This document shows, in pieces, positions 8,746 to 16,941 of a stretch of 64,000 bases of DNA (positions are counted from its first letter, which is position 1; each line of letters begins with the position of its first letter). The notes below the pieces were generated by a model. It was not told the DNA's origin, did not search any database, and was given only the letters and a program-made list of their open reading frames with translations. Position numbers and translations under genes: made by a program. The DNA comes from Streptomyces beigongshangae (GTDB lineage: Bacteria > Actinomycetota > Actinomycetes > Streptomycetales > Streptomycetaceae), in the NCBI RefSeq assembly GCF_019710745.1, contig NZ_JAHKJW010000009.1:21135-85134 (forward strand), read 5' to 3'.

Positions 8746-9591
8746 TCAGCCCGGTGACGGCGGGGCGCTCCTGGCGACGCGGTTGAACTCGGCGATGTTC
8801 CTCCTGTGCTCCTCGTAGTCGGCCGTGAAGCGCGTGTCGCCCCGTTTGACGGTCACGAAGTACAGCCAGTCGCCCCGGGGCGGCGTGACCGCGGCGCGCA
8901 CGGCCTTCTCGCCCGGGTTCGCGATCGGCGTCGGCGGCAGCCCCATCCGCGCGTACGTGTTGTACGGGCTCTCCAACTGGGCGTCGCGCCGGCTGGTGCG
9001 GAGCGTGCCGCGGTTCAGGGCGTAGTTGATGGTGGAGTCCATCTGCAGCGGCATGCCCCGGTCGAGCCGGTTGTAGATCACCCGGGCCACCTTGCCCATG
9101 TCCGCCTCGGTGGCGGCCTCCGCCTGGACGATGCTCGCGACGGTGACCGTCTGGTAGGCGTTCATCGCGTTGCGCTCGGCCCCGGCCGTGACCGTGCCAC
9201 CGGTGAACTTCTTGTTCGCCGTCCCGACCATGCGGGAGAGCAGGGCCTCGGGCGTCGACCTCCCGTCGATGGGATAGGCCGCCGGGAAGAGGTACCCCTC
9301 GGGGTTGCCGCCCGCGTCCTCCGGCAGCTTGAGGCGCGCCTTGCGCAAGGACTTCCTGCTGGTGCCCGCGGGCAGCGCGAGTGCCTTGTCCATGGCCTCG
9401 TACACCTGGCCGGAGCGCCAGCCCTCGGGGACGACCAGGACCGGGGGGTCCTTCTGGGCGTCCGTGCTCAGCAGCGGTACCGCGACCGCGGTGGCGGCCA
9501 CGACGGCTCCGGTCGCGATGAGGGCGGTCCGGCCCCGGCGCGTCAGCCGGACCGTTCCCCGGGGCGGAGTGGGGGGAGTGTGGGTCTGCAT
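8746..9591 (-). CDS. MltG-like endolytic peptidoglycan transglycosylase
   Basis: The protein has 281 residues. A basic N-terminus (VRLTRRGRTALIA) leads into one membrane segment at about residues 23-42, so most of the protein is outside the membrane. The MltG/YceG domain is recognised by PEGYLFPAAYPI, ASIVQAEA with the likely catalytic Glu, PLQMDSTINYAL and SPYNTYARMGLPPTPIANPG. Such enzymes cut nascent glycan strands and set their length. At 281 residues it is shorter than the usual housekeeping MltG of streptomycetes, so it is probably a second copy. It lies 43 bases downstream of the ABC exporter gene on the same strand. Confidence 0.88.
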   Translation of the reverse strand: MQTHTPPTPPRGTVRLTRRGRTALIATGAVVAATAVAVPLLSTDAQKDPPVLVVPEGWRSGQVYEAMDKALALPAGTSRKSLRKARLKLPEDAGGNPEGYLFPAAYPIDGRSTPEALLSRMVGTANKKFTGGTVTAGAERNAMNAYQTVTVASIVQAEAATEADMGKVARVIYNRLDRGMPLQMDSTINYALNRGTLRTSRRDAQLESPYNTYARMGLPPTPIANPGEKAVRAAVTPPRGDWLYFVTVKRGDTRFTADYEEHRRNIAEFNRVARSAPPSPG

Positions 9592-9634
9592 GCGGGCACG
9601 GTAACCCGCATATCGTCACAAGATCGGCATATCT

Positions 9635-11434
9635 TTACGGTGTCGGCTCCAGTTGGGTGTCCCTGCGGACCAGGGCGGCGTACCGGCCGTCCTGCCGCAG
9701 CAGCTCCTCGTGCGTGCCGCGTTCGACCGGCCGGCCGCGGTCGAGGACCACGATCTGGTCGGCGCCCCGGACGGTGGACAGCCGGTGTGCGATGGTGAGC
9801 GTCGTCCGGTTGGCCGACAGCGCGTCGACGGCCTCCTGGACGGCCCGCTCGGTGCGGGTGTCCAGGGCGCTGGTCGCCTCGTCGAGGATCAGCACCGGCG
9901 GGTCCCGGAGGATGGTGCGGGCGAGGGCCAGACGCTGCTTCTCACCGCCGGAGAACCGGTGCCCGCGCTCCCCCACCACCGTGTCGTACCCGTCGGGCAG
10001 GGAGACGATGTGGTCGTGGATCTGCGCGGCCCTCGCGGCGGCGCGCAGCTCCTCGTCGGTGGCGTCCGGCTTGGCGAACCGCAGGTTGTCGGCGACCGTG
10101 GCGTGGAAGAGGTACGTCTCCTGGGAGACGACGCCGATCCCCCGCGCGAGGGTGTCGAAGTCCAGGTCGCGCACGTCCACCCCGTCGAGGGTGACACGGC
10201 CGGCCGTGACGTCGTACAGGCGCGGCACCAGATGGCCGAGCGTGGACTTTCCGGCGCCGGTCCGGCCGACCACGGCGAGACTGCTGCCGGCGGGCACGGT
10301 GAGGTCGATGCCGTCGAGGACCGGGCCGCCCTTGTCGTCGTAGCGGAACCCGACGCCCTCGAAGCGCACTTCGCCCCTGACCCGGTCGAGGTGAACCGGG
10401 TGCTCGGGCTCGGTGATGTCGACGGGCAGGTCCAGGTACTCGAAGATGCGCTGGAAGAGCGCGAGCGATGCCTGTATCTGGACGCCGGTGGAGAGCAGGC
10501 TGACGGCCGGCCGGAACAGTCCCTGCTGGAGCGAGACGAAGGCGACCAGGGTGCCGAGGGAGACCGAGGGCCCGCCGAACCGGAGGGCCAGGCCGGCGGT
10601 CCAGTAGATGACGGCCGGCATGGCGGCCATGACGATGCCGATGACGGCCATCCGCCAGCGCCCCGCCATGTTCGACCGGACCTCCAGGTCGACGAGGCTC
10701 TCGGACTCCTCGGCGAAGGAGCGGGTGAGCGAGTCGGAGCGGCCCATCGTGCGGCCGAGCAGGATGCCGCTCACGGAGAGCGACTCGGTGACCGTGGCGG
10801 CCATGACCGCCATCTGTTTCTGGCGCTGGGTGGTGATCTTCTTGCGTTCGTCGCCGACCCGGCGGCTGATCCACACGAACACCGGCAGCAGGAGCAGCGA
10901 GACGACGGTCAGGCGCCAGTCGAGGGCGACCATCGCGACGACCGTGGCGACGACACCGGTGAGGTTGGAGACCAGCGAGGTGGCGGTCGAGGTGACCGTC
11001 GCCTGCATCCCCCCGATGTCGTTGGCGATGCGCGACTGGACCTCGCCGGTGCGCGTCCGGGTGAAGAAGGCGAGGGACATGCGCTGCAGCCGGTCGTAGA
11101 CGGCGGTGCGCAGGTCGTGCATGACGCGCTGGCCGACCGTCGTGGAGATCAGCGTCTGCAGGACGCCGAAGACCCCGCCGAGGACGGCGCTGAGGATCAT
11201 GCCCGACGCGAGCAGGGTCAGCAGCCCGGTGCGGCCCTGCGGGATCGCGGTGTCCAGGATCTCCTTGAGCAGGAAGGGCGTGGCGACCGAGACCAGGGAC
11301 GCGGCACCGACGAGCAGGCCGACGACGGCCAGCCGCCCGCGGTAGGGACGGAAGAGGGCGAGGATGCGGCGCACCTGCCGGGGCTGTCCGGCCCCGACGG
11401 GCGGTGGCGTCCAGGTGATGTCGTCGTGGCGCAT
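9635..11434 (-). CDS. ABC exporter, fused permease and ATPase
   Basis: The protein has 599 residues. An exporter-type membrane domain with six segments fills residues about 40-330. The ATPase domain has Walker A GRTGAGKST, Q-loop VVSQETYLFHATVADNLRF, signature RFSGGEKQRLALAR, Walker B VLILDEATSALD and H-loop TIAHRLSTV, all intact, so it can act as a homodimeric exporter. The divergent MarR gene at 11549 and an inverted repeat at 11504-11525 between them suggest a ligand-induced drug or lipid efflux pair. The substrate is unknown. Confidence 0.93.
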   Translation of the reverse strand: MRHDDITWTPPPVGAGQPRQVRRILALFRPYRGRLAVVGLLVGAASLVSVATPFLLKEILDTAIPQGRTGLLTLLASGMILSAVLGGVFGVLQTLISTTVGQRVMHDLRTAVYDRLQRMSLAFFTRTRTGEVQSRIANDIGGMQATVTSTATSLVSNLTGVVATVVAMVALDWRLTVVSLLLLPVFVWISRRVGDERKKITTQRQKQMAVMAATVTESLSVSGILLGRTMGRSDSLTRSFAEESESLVDLEVRSNMAGRWRMAVIGIVMAAMPAVIYWTAGLALRFGGPSVSLGTLVAFVSLQQGLFRPAVSLLSTGVQIQASLALFQRIFEYLDLPVDITEPEHPVHLDRVRGEVRFEGVGFRYDDKGGPVLDGIDLTVPAGSSLAVVGRTGAGKSTLGHLVPRLYDVTAGRVTLDGVDVRDLDFDTLARGIGVVSQETYLFHATVADNLRFAKPDATDEELRAAARAAQIHDHIVSLPDGYDTVVGERGHRFSGGEKQRLALARTILRDPPVLILDEATSALDTRTERAVQEAVDALSANRTTLTIAHRLSTVRGADQIVVLDRGRPVERGTHEELLRQDGRYAALVRRDTQLEPTP

Positions 11435-11503
11435 GGGCTCCTACGGGAGGTGAGAGGGCGGGCGGGAGGTGCGGGGGCCGGGACCGACGGAGGACAGCTC
11501 ATT

Positions 11504-11525
11504 GTTACCTATACTCATAGTGAAC
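11504..11525. promoter_or_regulatory. Candidate MarR operator (inverted repeat)
   Basis: GTTACCTAT and ATAGTGAAC flank a 4-base centre and pair at seven of nine positions. The element sits in an AT-rich pocket in the 114-base divergent gap between the ABC exporter and the MarR gene, where binding would block both promoters. Function is inferred from position and symmetry. Confidence 0.55.
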
Positions 11526-11548
11526 TGCATCCTGATATTGTTCCCGTC

Positions 11549-12055
11549 ATGGACACCCCCGACGCCGACGGCCCGCTCGCCGAGCAGTTGCTGCGGCTGA
11601 CCCGCCGTGTGCACCGCATCCAGAAGCGCCATCTGGAAACACGGGGGCTGGGCGTCACACCGGCCCAGTCACGGCTGCTGCGCACCCTCGCCCACTACGA
11701 CGCCCCGCCGCGCATGGCCGACCTGGCCCAGCGGCTGGAGGTCGTGCCGCGGGCCGTGACCACCCTGGTCGACGGCCTGGAGGCGAGCGGCAAGGTACGG
11801 CGGGTCCCGGACCCCACCAACCGGCGGGTCATCCGCATCGAGCTGACGGACGACGGCCGGCTGACCCTGCGGGAACTGCACGGTGCGCGCCGTGCGGCCG
11901 CCGAGGACATCCTGGCCCCCCTCACGGAGGACCAGCGCACGGTACTGGGCGGACTGCTGGACACCCTGGTCGACGGGGCGGGCACGGCGGCCGGCGGAAC
12001 GTCCTCGGAGGTGCGCGGGGCGGATCCGACCCGGGAGCCGGAGCACGGCTGCTGA
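11549..12055 (+). CDS. MarR family transcriptional regulator
   Basis: The protein has 168 residues from the ATG at 11549. A MarR winged helix spans residues about 35-115: TPAQSRLLRTLAHYDAPPRM, LAQRLEVVPRAVTTLVDGLE as the helix-turn-helix, and the wing RVPDPTNRRVIRIELTDDG. MarR proteins bind short palindromes as dimers and release on ligand binding. The divergent exporter at 9635-11434 is the likely target and the gene probably controls itself. The last 20 residues are Gly/Glu-rich and not part of the family fold. Confidence 0.92.
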   Translation: MDTPDADGPLAEQLLRLTRRVHRIQKRHLETRGLGVTPAQSRLLRTLAHYDAPPRMADLAQRLEVVPRAVTTLVDGLEASGKVRRVPDPTNRRVIRIELTDDGRLTLRELHGARRAAAEDILAPLTEDQRTVLGGLLDTLVDGAGTAAGGTSSEVRGADPTREPEHGC

Positions 12056-12175
12056 CCGGAGTCCGGGACGGCTGCCGACCGGAGTCCGGGACAACTGCCG
12101 GTCGAGGCCCATGCATGTACGGCTGCCGGTCGAGGCCCGTGCATGTACGGCTGCCGGTGCAAGTCCGGGCACGGC
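12050..12175. repeat. Two short tandem repeat families after the MarR gene
   Basis: A unit of about 23 bases beginning CGGCTGC and containing GACCGGAGTCCGGGAC occurs twice, then a unit of about 28 bases (CTGCCGGTCGAGGCCC, then RTGCATGTACGG) occurs twice with a third partial copy. The first copy overlaps the last codons and stop of the MarR gene. No reading frame uses the repeats and they are too short and contiguous for CRISPR. The rest of the gap to 12359 shows no gene. Confidence 0.7.
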
Positions 12176-12359
12176 CGCGCACCGGGCACGGGGCCCGGAG
12201 CGTTCCCGGGCGGCGGCCCGGCTGTGGCCGCCGGGGCACCGGAGCCGGGGCGCCGGTGGACACCGGACCGACCGCTCTCGCACCCGTGCCCGCCGTCGCC
12301 CCAGGGGCGGAACCACGCTCGGCGTGCCCTTCCGGGGACGCGGCGGGCGATCCCGGACT

Positions 12360-14072
12360 TCAGCCGCGGGCCGCGGAGGAGGGAGCGGCCCGGCAGGGAC
12401 TCCCGCCCCCGGAGACCGCGGGGCGGTCGGGGGTCGTGAGGACGCCCTGGACGGTCACCAGGCGCCGGTCGTAGCACCCGTCCGAGCCGTACAGCCGGTA
12501 ACGCCCGCTCGTCGTCGCGACGGCGTGCCGCTGGTCGCGCGGTACGTTCGCGGTGTAGGTCGCGTCGCCCGTGTAGCCGTCGTCGAGCCGGTACCACGCG
12601 GTGCGCCGGCCGCCGCGCGTCTCCACCGCGTCCGCCCGGTCCCCCAGTGACAGCACGGTCCGCAGCCGGTCGCCCGTGCCGAGCGTCGTGGTGCCGTCCA
12701 TGGTGTACGTGCGGTCCGTGCGGGTCGTCACGGCGGGTCCGCGTCCGTCCACCGTGACCCTCTCGTCGTCGGTCCAGGTCCCCTTGAGCGCGTCCGTCTC
12801 CTCGCCTTCGGTCCAGCGGTGCACGGACGTGTGGGCCAGCTCGCGCCCGACCGTGGTCGTGACACGGCCGTGCGAGGTGTCGACGTACCCGGACACGCTC
12901 AGCCGGTGACCGGCCGCGGTGTCGAGGCGGTGTTCCCGACCGGGGGTGTGGGTGGCGGAGTTCGCGGGGGCGCCGGCCTCGTGGGCGGTGAGCCTCCCGG
13001 TGACGTGCGCGCTCTTCGCGTCCTGCCAGACGAGGACGTTGACCGGGGTGCTCCAGCCGCTCTGTCCCTCGGGAACGCCCGCCACGGAGACGTCGATCCG
13101 GTGCGGGCGGCCGTCGTTGAGCAGCCCGGCGAACGGCGTCAGGTCGTACTCGACGGGCTTGACGTCGAAAGCGCGCGGGCCCGGGATCACGTACCAGAGG
13201 AAGGGGTTGGACCAGCCTCCGGTCCACACGGTCGGGAACGGCGCGGCGATGCCCGCGAGTTCGCCGTCGACCTTGATCTGGACCTCGCGGTAGGGGCCGC
13301 CGGACGCCTTGCAGGAGTAGGGAGCGGCGTCGGGCACCGTCAGGTACCAGTACTCCTCGCAGCCGCCGCCCGACCCCGTGGCGTACACCTCGGCGACGAT
13401 GCGTTCGCTGTTGCGGGGCGTGGTGAGGGCGCCGTCCCGGAGGCTGAGCACACGGTCGGGGACGGCGGCCTTCACGGCCCCGGCCCGCGGCTCCGTGGCC
13501 GCGGCCCGCTGCTCCGTGGCCCCGGCCCGCCCTCCGGCCGCGTAGAAGGTCAGGGTCACCTTGACGTCGAGGACGCCCGTGTAGGTGTCGTCGACGACGT
13601 TGCCGATCAGCATCTCGACGTCGTGACGCCCGCGGAACGTGTCGCTGTAGCGCGTGACGTCCTTCTCCACCGACCACTCGATGCCGTCGGGCGAGGGCTG
13701 CGGGGTGGAGGTGCGGAAGATCTCGACACCGCCGACGTGCAGGTGGCCGAGGCGGTCGTACTGCCGTCCCGCGACCTTGCCGTCGAGCCGCAGCACGACC
13801 TTGCTCCAGCGGTCGCCGCAGCCGCGCGGTGGTGCGTACGCGCCCCTGTAGGGCGTGAAGTCACGGAACTGCGCCTCGGCGACCGTCACTTCGCAGGACC
13901 GGCCCGCGGGCCTGGTGACGGGCGGGGCTGCGGTGAGGGGGTCGTGCCAGTCGGTGCCGAACTCGGCGGGCGGGTCGGCGGGCCGGGCGGCCGACGCCTG
14001 GCCCGTTCCGAGGAGGGTGCTCGCCATGAGGGTCGCTCCGGCGAGCATGGACATGATAATCCGTCTTCTCAT
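12360..14072 (-). CDS. Secreted peptide-N-glycosidase A-like glycoamidase
   Basis: The protein has 570 residues from the ATG at 14072. A signal peptide (MRRRIIMSMLAGATLMASTL, then an AxA-type site at GQASA) directs it outside. The body resembles the peptide-N4-(N-acetyl-beta-glucosaminyl)asparagine amidase A family: GCGDRWSKVVLRLDGKVAGR, HVGGVEIFRTSTPQP and WSVEKDVTRYSDTF in the first half, then VYATGSGGGCEEYWYLTVP and PTVWTGGWSNPFLWYVIPG. Such enzymes remove N-glycans from asparagine. In a soil saprophyte that would serve glycoprotein use. It is followed on the same strand, upstream in transcription order, by an L,D-transpeptidase-like lipoprotein gene. Confidence 0.8.
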   Translation of the reverse strand: MRRRIIMSMLAGATLMASTLLGTGQASAARPADPPAEFGTDWHDPLTAAPPVTRPAGRSCEVTVAEAQFRDFTPYRGAYAPPRGCGDRWSKVVLRLDGKVAGRQYDRLGHLHVGGVEIFRTSTPQPSPDGIEWSVEKDVTRYSDTFRGRHDVEMLIGNVVDDTYTGVLDVKVTLTFYAAGGRAGATEQRAAATEPRAGAVKAAVPDRVLSLRDGALTTPRNSERIVAEVYATGSGGGCEEYWYLTVPDAAPYSCKASGGPYREVQIKVDGELAGIAAPFPTVWTGGWSNPFLWYVIPGPRAFDVKPVEYDLTPFAGLLNDGRPHRIDVSVAGVPEGQSGWSTPVNVLVWQDAKSAHVTGRLTAHEAGAPANSATHTPGREHRLDTAAGHRLSVSGYVDTSHGRVTTTVGRELAHTSVHRWTEGEETDALKGTWTDDERVTVDGRGPAVTTRTDRTYTMDGTTTLGTGDRLRTVLSLGDRADAVETRGGRRTAWYRLDDGYTGDATYTANVPRDQRHAVATTSGRYRLYGSDGCYDRRLVTVQGVLTTPDRPAVSGGGSPCRAAPSSAARG

Positions 14073-14117
14073 GAGCGGTGTTCTACGGGGAGTCGGCCCG
14101 TCCCGCAATGCGGCCCC

Positions 14118-14165
14118 GGCCCTCAGGCCCTCAGGCCCTCGGGCCCTCATGCCCTCATGCCTTCA
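14118..14165. repeat. 8-bp tandem repeat across the stop codon of the lipoprotein gene
   Basis: Six consecutive 8-base units close to GGCCCTCA run from 14118 to 14165. The TGA stop of the minus-strand lipoprotein gene (14155-14157) falls inside the array. Because 8 is not a multiple of three, gain or loss of a unit near the stop could change the C-terminal end. Confidence 0.8.
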
Positions 14166-14907
14166 GGTGCGCCTTGTCCCCCATCACCACGACCGGGTCA
14201 CGGTCCGGGTCGAGGGTGCGGAGCAAGTACTCCATCCCCGACTCGGACAGGCTCACGCACGCCGACGTACCGCTGCCGTGGTCCATGTGCAGCCAGATGC
14301 TGCCGCCCTTGGACCGGCCCTCGGGACGGGTCGGGTCGTTGGGCGAGGTGCCCTTGACGCGGTTGTAGTCGATGGCGATGACGTGATCGAAGTCGTGCCA
14401 GTGGGACTTGGCCCAGTGGTGCGGGGCCTGGAAGCCTGCTGACTGCGTGTAGGGGAGTTCGGTTCCGGGGTCGGCCAGGACGCCGCCGGCGTCGCTGAGC
14501 GTGAAGACCCCCACGGGGCTGCGCTTGTCGCCCTCGCGGTGGTCGGTCGTCCAGCCCTTCTTGCCGTTGTGCCCCTTCCAGCTGCGGGTCCTGTCCCAGG
14601 TGGAGCCGGACTTCGTGTAGAGGACGATCGTGGAGTCCGCCGAGTCCTCGCCCTGTCCGTAGACCGCGACGACCTGACGGGAGCCGGCGGGAATCTGCCT
14701 CTGCAGCCTGTCCCCCACGCCGGGGATGCGCTTGAGGTCGACGGTGCGCGCCTGTTCGGGCCGCGCTCCCCCGCCGGCCCGCCCGTCGCTCTTCTTCCCG
14801 TCTCCGCCGTCCGGACCGCCGCAGGCCGCCAGGGGCATCACCAGGGCACCCAGGACCGCGGCCACGGCCGTCGTGCGTTTCGCACCGCGTATTGGCATGC
14901 CGTCCAT
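14155..14907 (-). CDS. L,D-transpeptidase (YkuD)-like lipoprotein
   Basis: The protein has 250 residues from the ATG at 14907; the ATG nine bases later is also possible. A lipoprotein signal ends in LAACGG, so Cys would be lipidated and the protein anchored outside the membrane. The second half resembles a YkuD catalytic domain: VVAVYGQGEDSADSTIVLY, then SPVGVFTLSDAGG, and the likely active-site block WLHMDHGSGTSACVSLSE, where the His and the Cys stand in the usual order. These enzymes cross-link peptidoglycan through 3-3 bonds, but many actinobacterial relatives of this subtype are uncharacterised. The stop codon sits in an 8-bp tandem repeat. Confidence 0.82.
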   Translation of the reverse strand: MDGMPIRGAKRTTAVAAVLGALVMPLAACGGPDGGDGKKSDGRAGGGARPEQARTVDLKRIPGVGDRLQRQIPAGSRQVVAVYGQGEDSADSTIVLYTKSGSTWDRTRSWKGHNGKKGWTTDHREGDKRSPVGVFTLSDAGGVLADPGTELPYTQSAGFQAPHHWAKSHWHDFDHVIAIDYNRVKGTSPNDPTRPEGRSKGGSIWLHMDHGSGTSACVSLSESGMEYLLRTLDPDRDPVVVMGDKAHLKA

Positions 14908-15096
14908 CGTCGCACCGTGACCCGCGCGGTCGCGTCCGCCCCTCGGCTTCCCTGCCGGTTCCGGGCGTTGCGGGCCGAATCTTTGCCCCCTGACGGAAAA
15001 CCGTTTGCCTGCGGACACGCTGCGACGCGAACCTTGCACGGTTTGTTGCCCCCGCTCCGTACTCCGAGCTCCGTACCCCGAGCCCTTTGGGACGTC

Positions 15097-16941
15097 ATGC
15101 AGATTCAAGACCTTCCGTACCCCGACCCGGGTGTGCCGGACGCACGCTCGGGGCCCAGGTTCCTGCTGTGGCTCGGCCGGAATCAGCTCGGCGGGCAGGT
15201 GAAGGCCCTGCTCTGGGGGCTGTTGCACTTCGCGTCCGTGTCCACACTGCCCTTCTGCGTCGGCTTCGCCGTCCAGGCCGTCGTGGAGCGTTCCGGTGCG
15301 CGGCTGGGTCTCGCGGGCGGACTGATCGTCCTGTGCGGAGCCGCCATCGCGCTGGGCGACAGCATGCTGCACCGGGCGGCGGTCACCAACTGGATCACCG
15401 CCGCCGCGCGCGTCCAGCAGCTGCTGGCCCGCAGGACCGCCCTGCTGGGCTCCGCGCTGACGCGACGGGTCGCCGCCGGCGAGGTCGTCGCGGTCTCCAC
15501 AGGTGACGTGGAGAAGATCGGCTGGTTCGTGGAGGCCCTGTCACGGTTCACCGCCGCCGCGGTGACGATCGTGCTCGTCTGCGCCGCCCTGGTCGTCTAC
15601 CAGCCGGCGCTCGGTGTCGTCGTCGCCGTGGGCATGCCCGTCCTGGCGCTGTCGGTGCTGCCTCTGCTGCCCCGCGCCACCCGCCGCGCGGACTTCCAGC
15701 GGGAGAAGGCGGGGCACGCCACCGAGCTGGCCTCGGACACCGTCGCCGGCCTGCGCGTACTGCGCGGCATCGGCGGCGAGGAACTCTTCCTGGACCGCTA
15801 CCGCCGCGCCTCGCAGGAGGTCCGCCACGCCGCCGTGCGCAGTGCCCGGATGTGGTCGCTGATCTCCGCGGTCCAGGTCCTGCTGCCCGGTCTGCTGCTG
15901 ATCGCGGTCGTCTGGCACGGCGTGAACCTGGCCCGCCAGGGCCGGATCACCGTCGGCGAGATGGTCACCGTGTACAGCGCGGTCATGATCCTCAGCTATC
16001 CGCTGCGGCTCTTCACCGAGATCGCCATGGCCTACTCCTTCTCCCAGCCGTCCGCCAGGCGCGCGGCACGGGTGCTGTCGCTGGAACGGGCCACGGACGG
16101 CGAGGGGACGCGCGAGGCCGTCGTACCGGCCGGGGACCTGTACGACCCCGCGACCGGGCTGCTCGCACCCGAGGGGCGCCTCACCGCCGTGGTGTGCGGC
16201 GACCCGGACACCGGGGGCGAACTGGCCGAGCGGCTCGGCGGTCATCCGGCGGACTCCTCGGAGCTGCCGTCGGTACTGGTCGGAGGGGTGCCGCTCGACG
16301 AGCTGCCCCTCGCGTCCGCCCGCAGCGCCGTCCTCGTCCAGGACAAGGATCCGGTCCTGCTCTCCGGAACGCTGCGCGAGCTGCTCGACGTACCCGCCTC
16401 GGGAGACGTCAGTCCCCAGGAGGCCCTGTCCGCGGCACAGTGCGGCGACGTCCTGGACGCGCTCGCCCAGGGGGCCCTGGACGCCGACGACCCGATGGAC
16501 GCCCGCATCACCGAACGCGGCCGCTCCCTGTCGGGCGGCCAGCGCCAGCGTCTGGCGCTGGCGCGTTCGCTGGTCACCGCACCGGGCGTGCTGGTCCTGG
16601 ACGAACCGACGTCCGCGGTCGACTCGCACACCGAGGCGCGGATCGCCGACGGGCTCCGGGCCCTGCGGCAGGGGCGCACGACGGTGGTCCTCACCTCGTC
16701 GCCGCTGCTCCTGGACCGCGCGGACCGGGTCGTGCTCGTCCACGAGGGTGAGGTGGCGGCGGTCGGCGTGCACCGCGAACTGCTGCACACCGACGCGCGG
16801 TACCGCGCGGTGGTGACCCGTGAGACCGACGACGAGGCCGCCGCGCACGAACTGGCCCGCCTGAAGGAACTCGAAGCACTGGAAGAGCTGGACGAACTGG
16901 ACGAACTGGAAAAGCTGGAAGAGATCGAGGAGACGGCATGA
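15097..16941 (+). CDS. ABC exporter subunit with degenerate Walker A (heterodimer half 1)
   Basis: The protein has 614 residues from the ATG at 15097. Six membrane segments occupy residues about 35-300. In the ATPase domain, the place of Walker A reads VVCGDPDTGGELAERL (about residues 366-381) without the GxxGxGKS/T loop, and the H-loop place reads LTSSPLLLDRAD without His. The signature SLSGGQRQRLALAR (from about 477) and Walker B VLVLDEPTSAVD are intact. It can therefore supply a signature to the partner's ATP site but not hydrolyse ATP alone. The last 30 residues are an acidic Glu/Leu repeat (ELDELDELEKLEE). The partner gene starts in its stop codon (ATGA). Confidence 0.9.
   Translation: MQIQDLPYPDPGVPDARSGPRFLLWLGRNQLGGQVKALLWGLLHFASVSTLPFCVGFAVQAVVERSGARLGLAGGLIVLCGAAIALGDSMLHRAAVTNWITAAARVQQLLARRTALLGSALTRRVAAGEVVAVSTGDVEKIGWFVEALSRFTAAAVTIVLVCAALVVYQPALGVVVAVGMPVLALSVLPLLPRATRRADFQREKAGHATELASDTVAGLRVLRGIGGEELFLDRYRRASQEVRHAAVRSARMWSLISAVQVLLPGLLLIAVVWHGVNLARQGRITVGEMVTVYSAVMILSYPLRLFTEIAMAYSFSQPSARRAARVLSLERATDGEGTREAVVPAGDLYDPATGLLAPEGRLTAVVCGDPDTGGELAERLGGHPADSSELPSVLVGGVPLDELPLASARSAVLVQDKDPVLLSGTLRELLDVPASGDVSPQEALSAAQCGDVLDALAQGALDADDPMDARITERGRSLSGGQRQRLALARSLVTAPGVLVLDEPTSAVDSHTEARIADGLRALRQGRTTVVLTSSPLLLDRADRVVLVHEGEVAAVGVHRELLHTDARYRAVVTRETDDEAAAHELARLKELEALEELDELDELEKLEEIEETA

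Noticed and set aside
7391..9619. Minus-strand frame of over 700 codons
   Set aside because: It overlaps the flavoprotein and MltG-like genes and reads as their antisense shadow.
12050..12175. Possible CRISPR array
   Set aside because: The repeats are contiguous, have no spacers of uniform length, and no cas gene is near.
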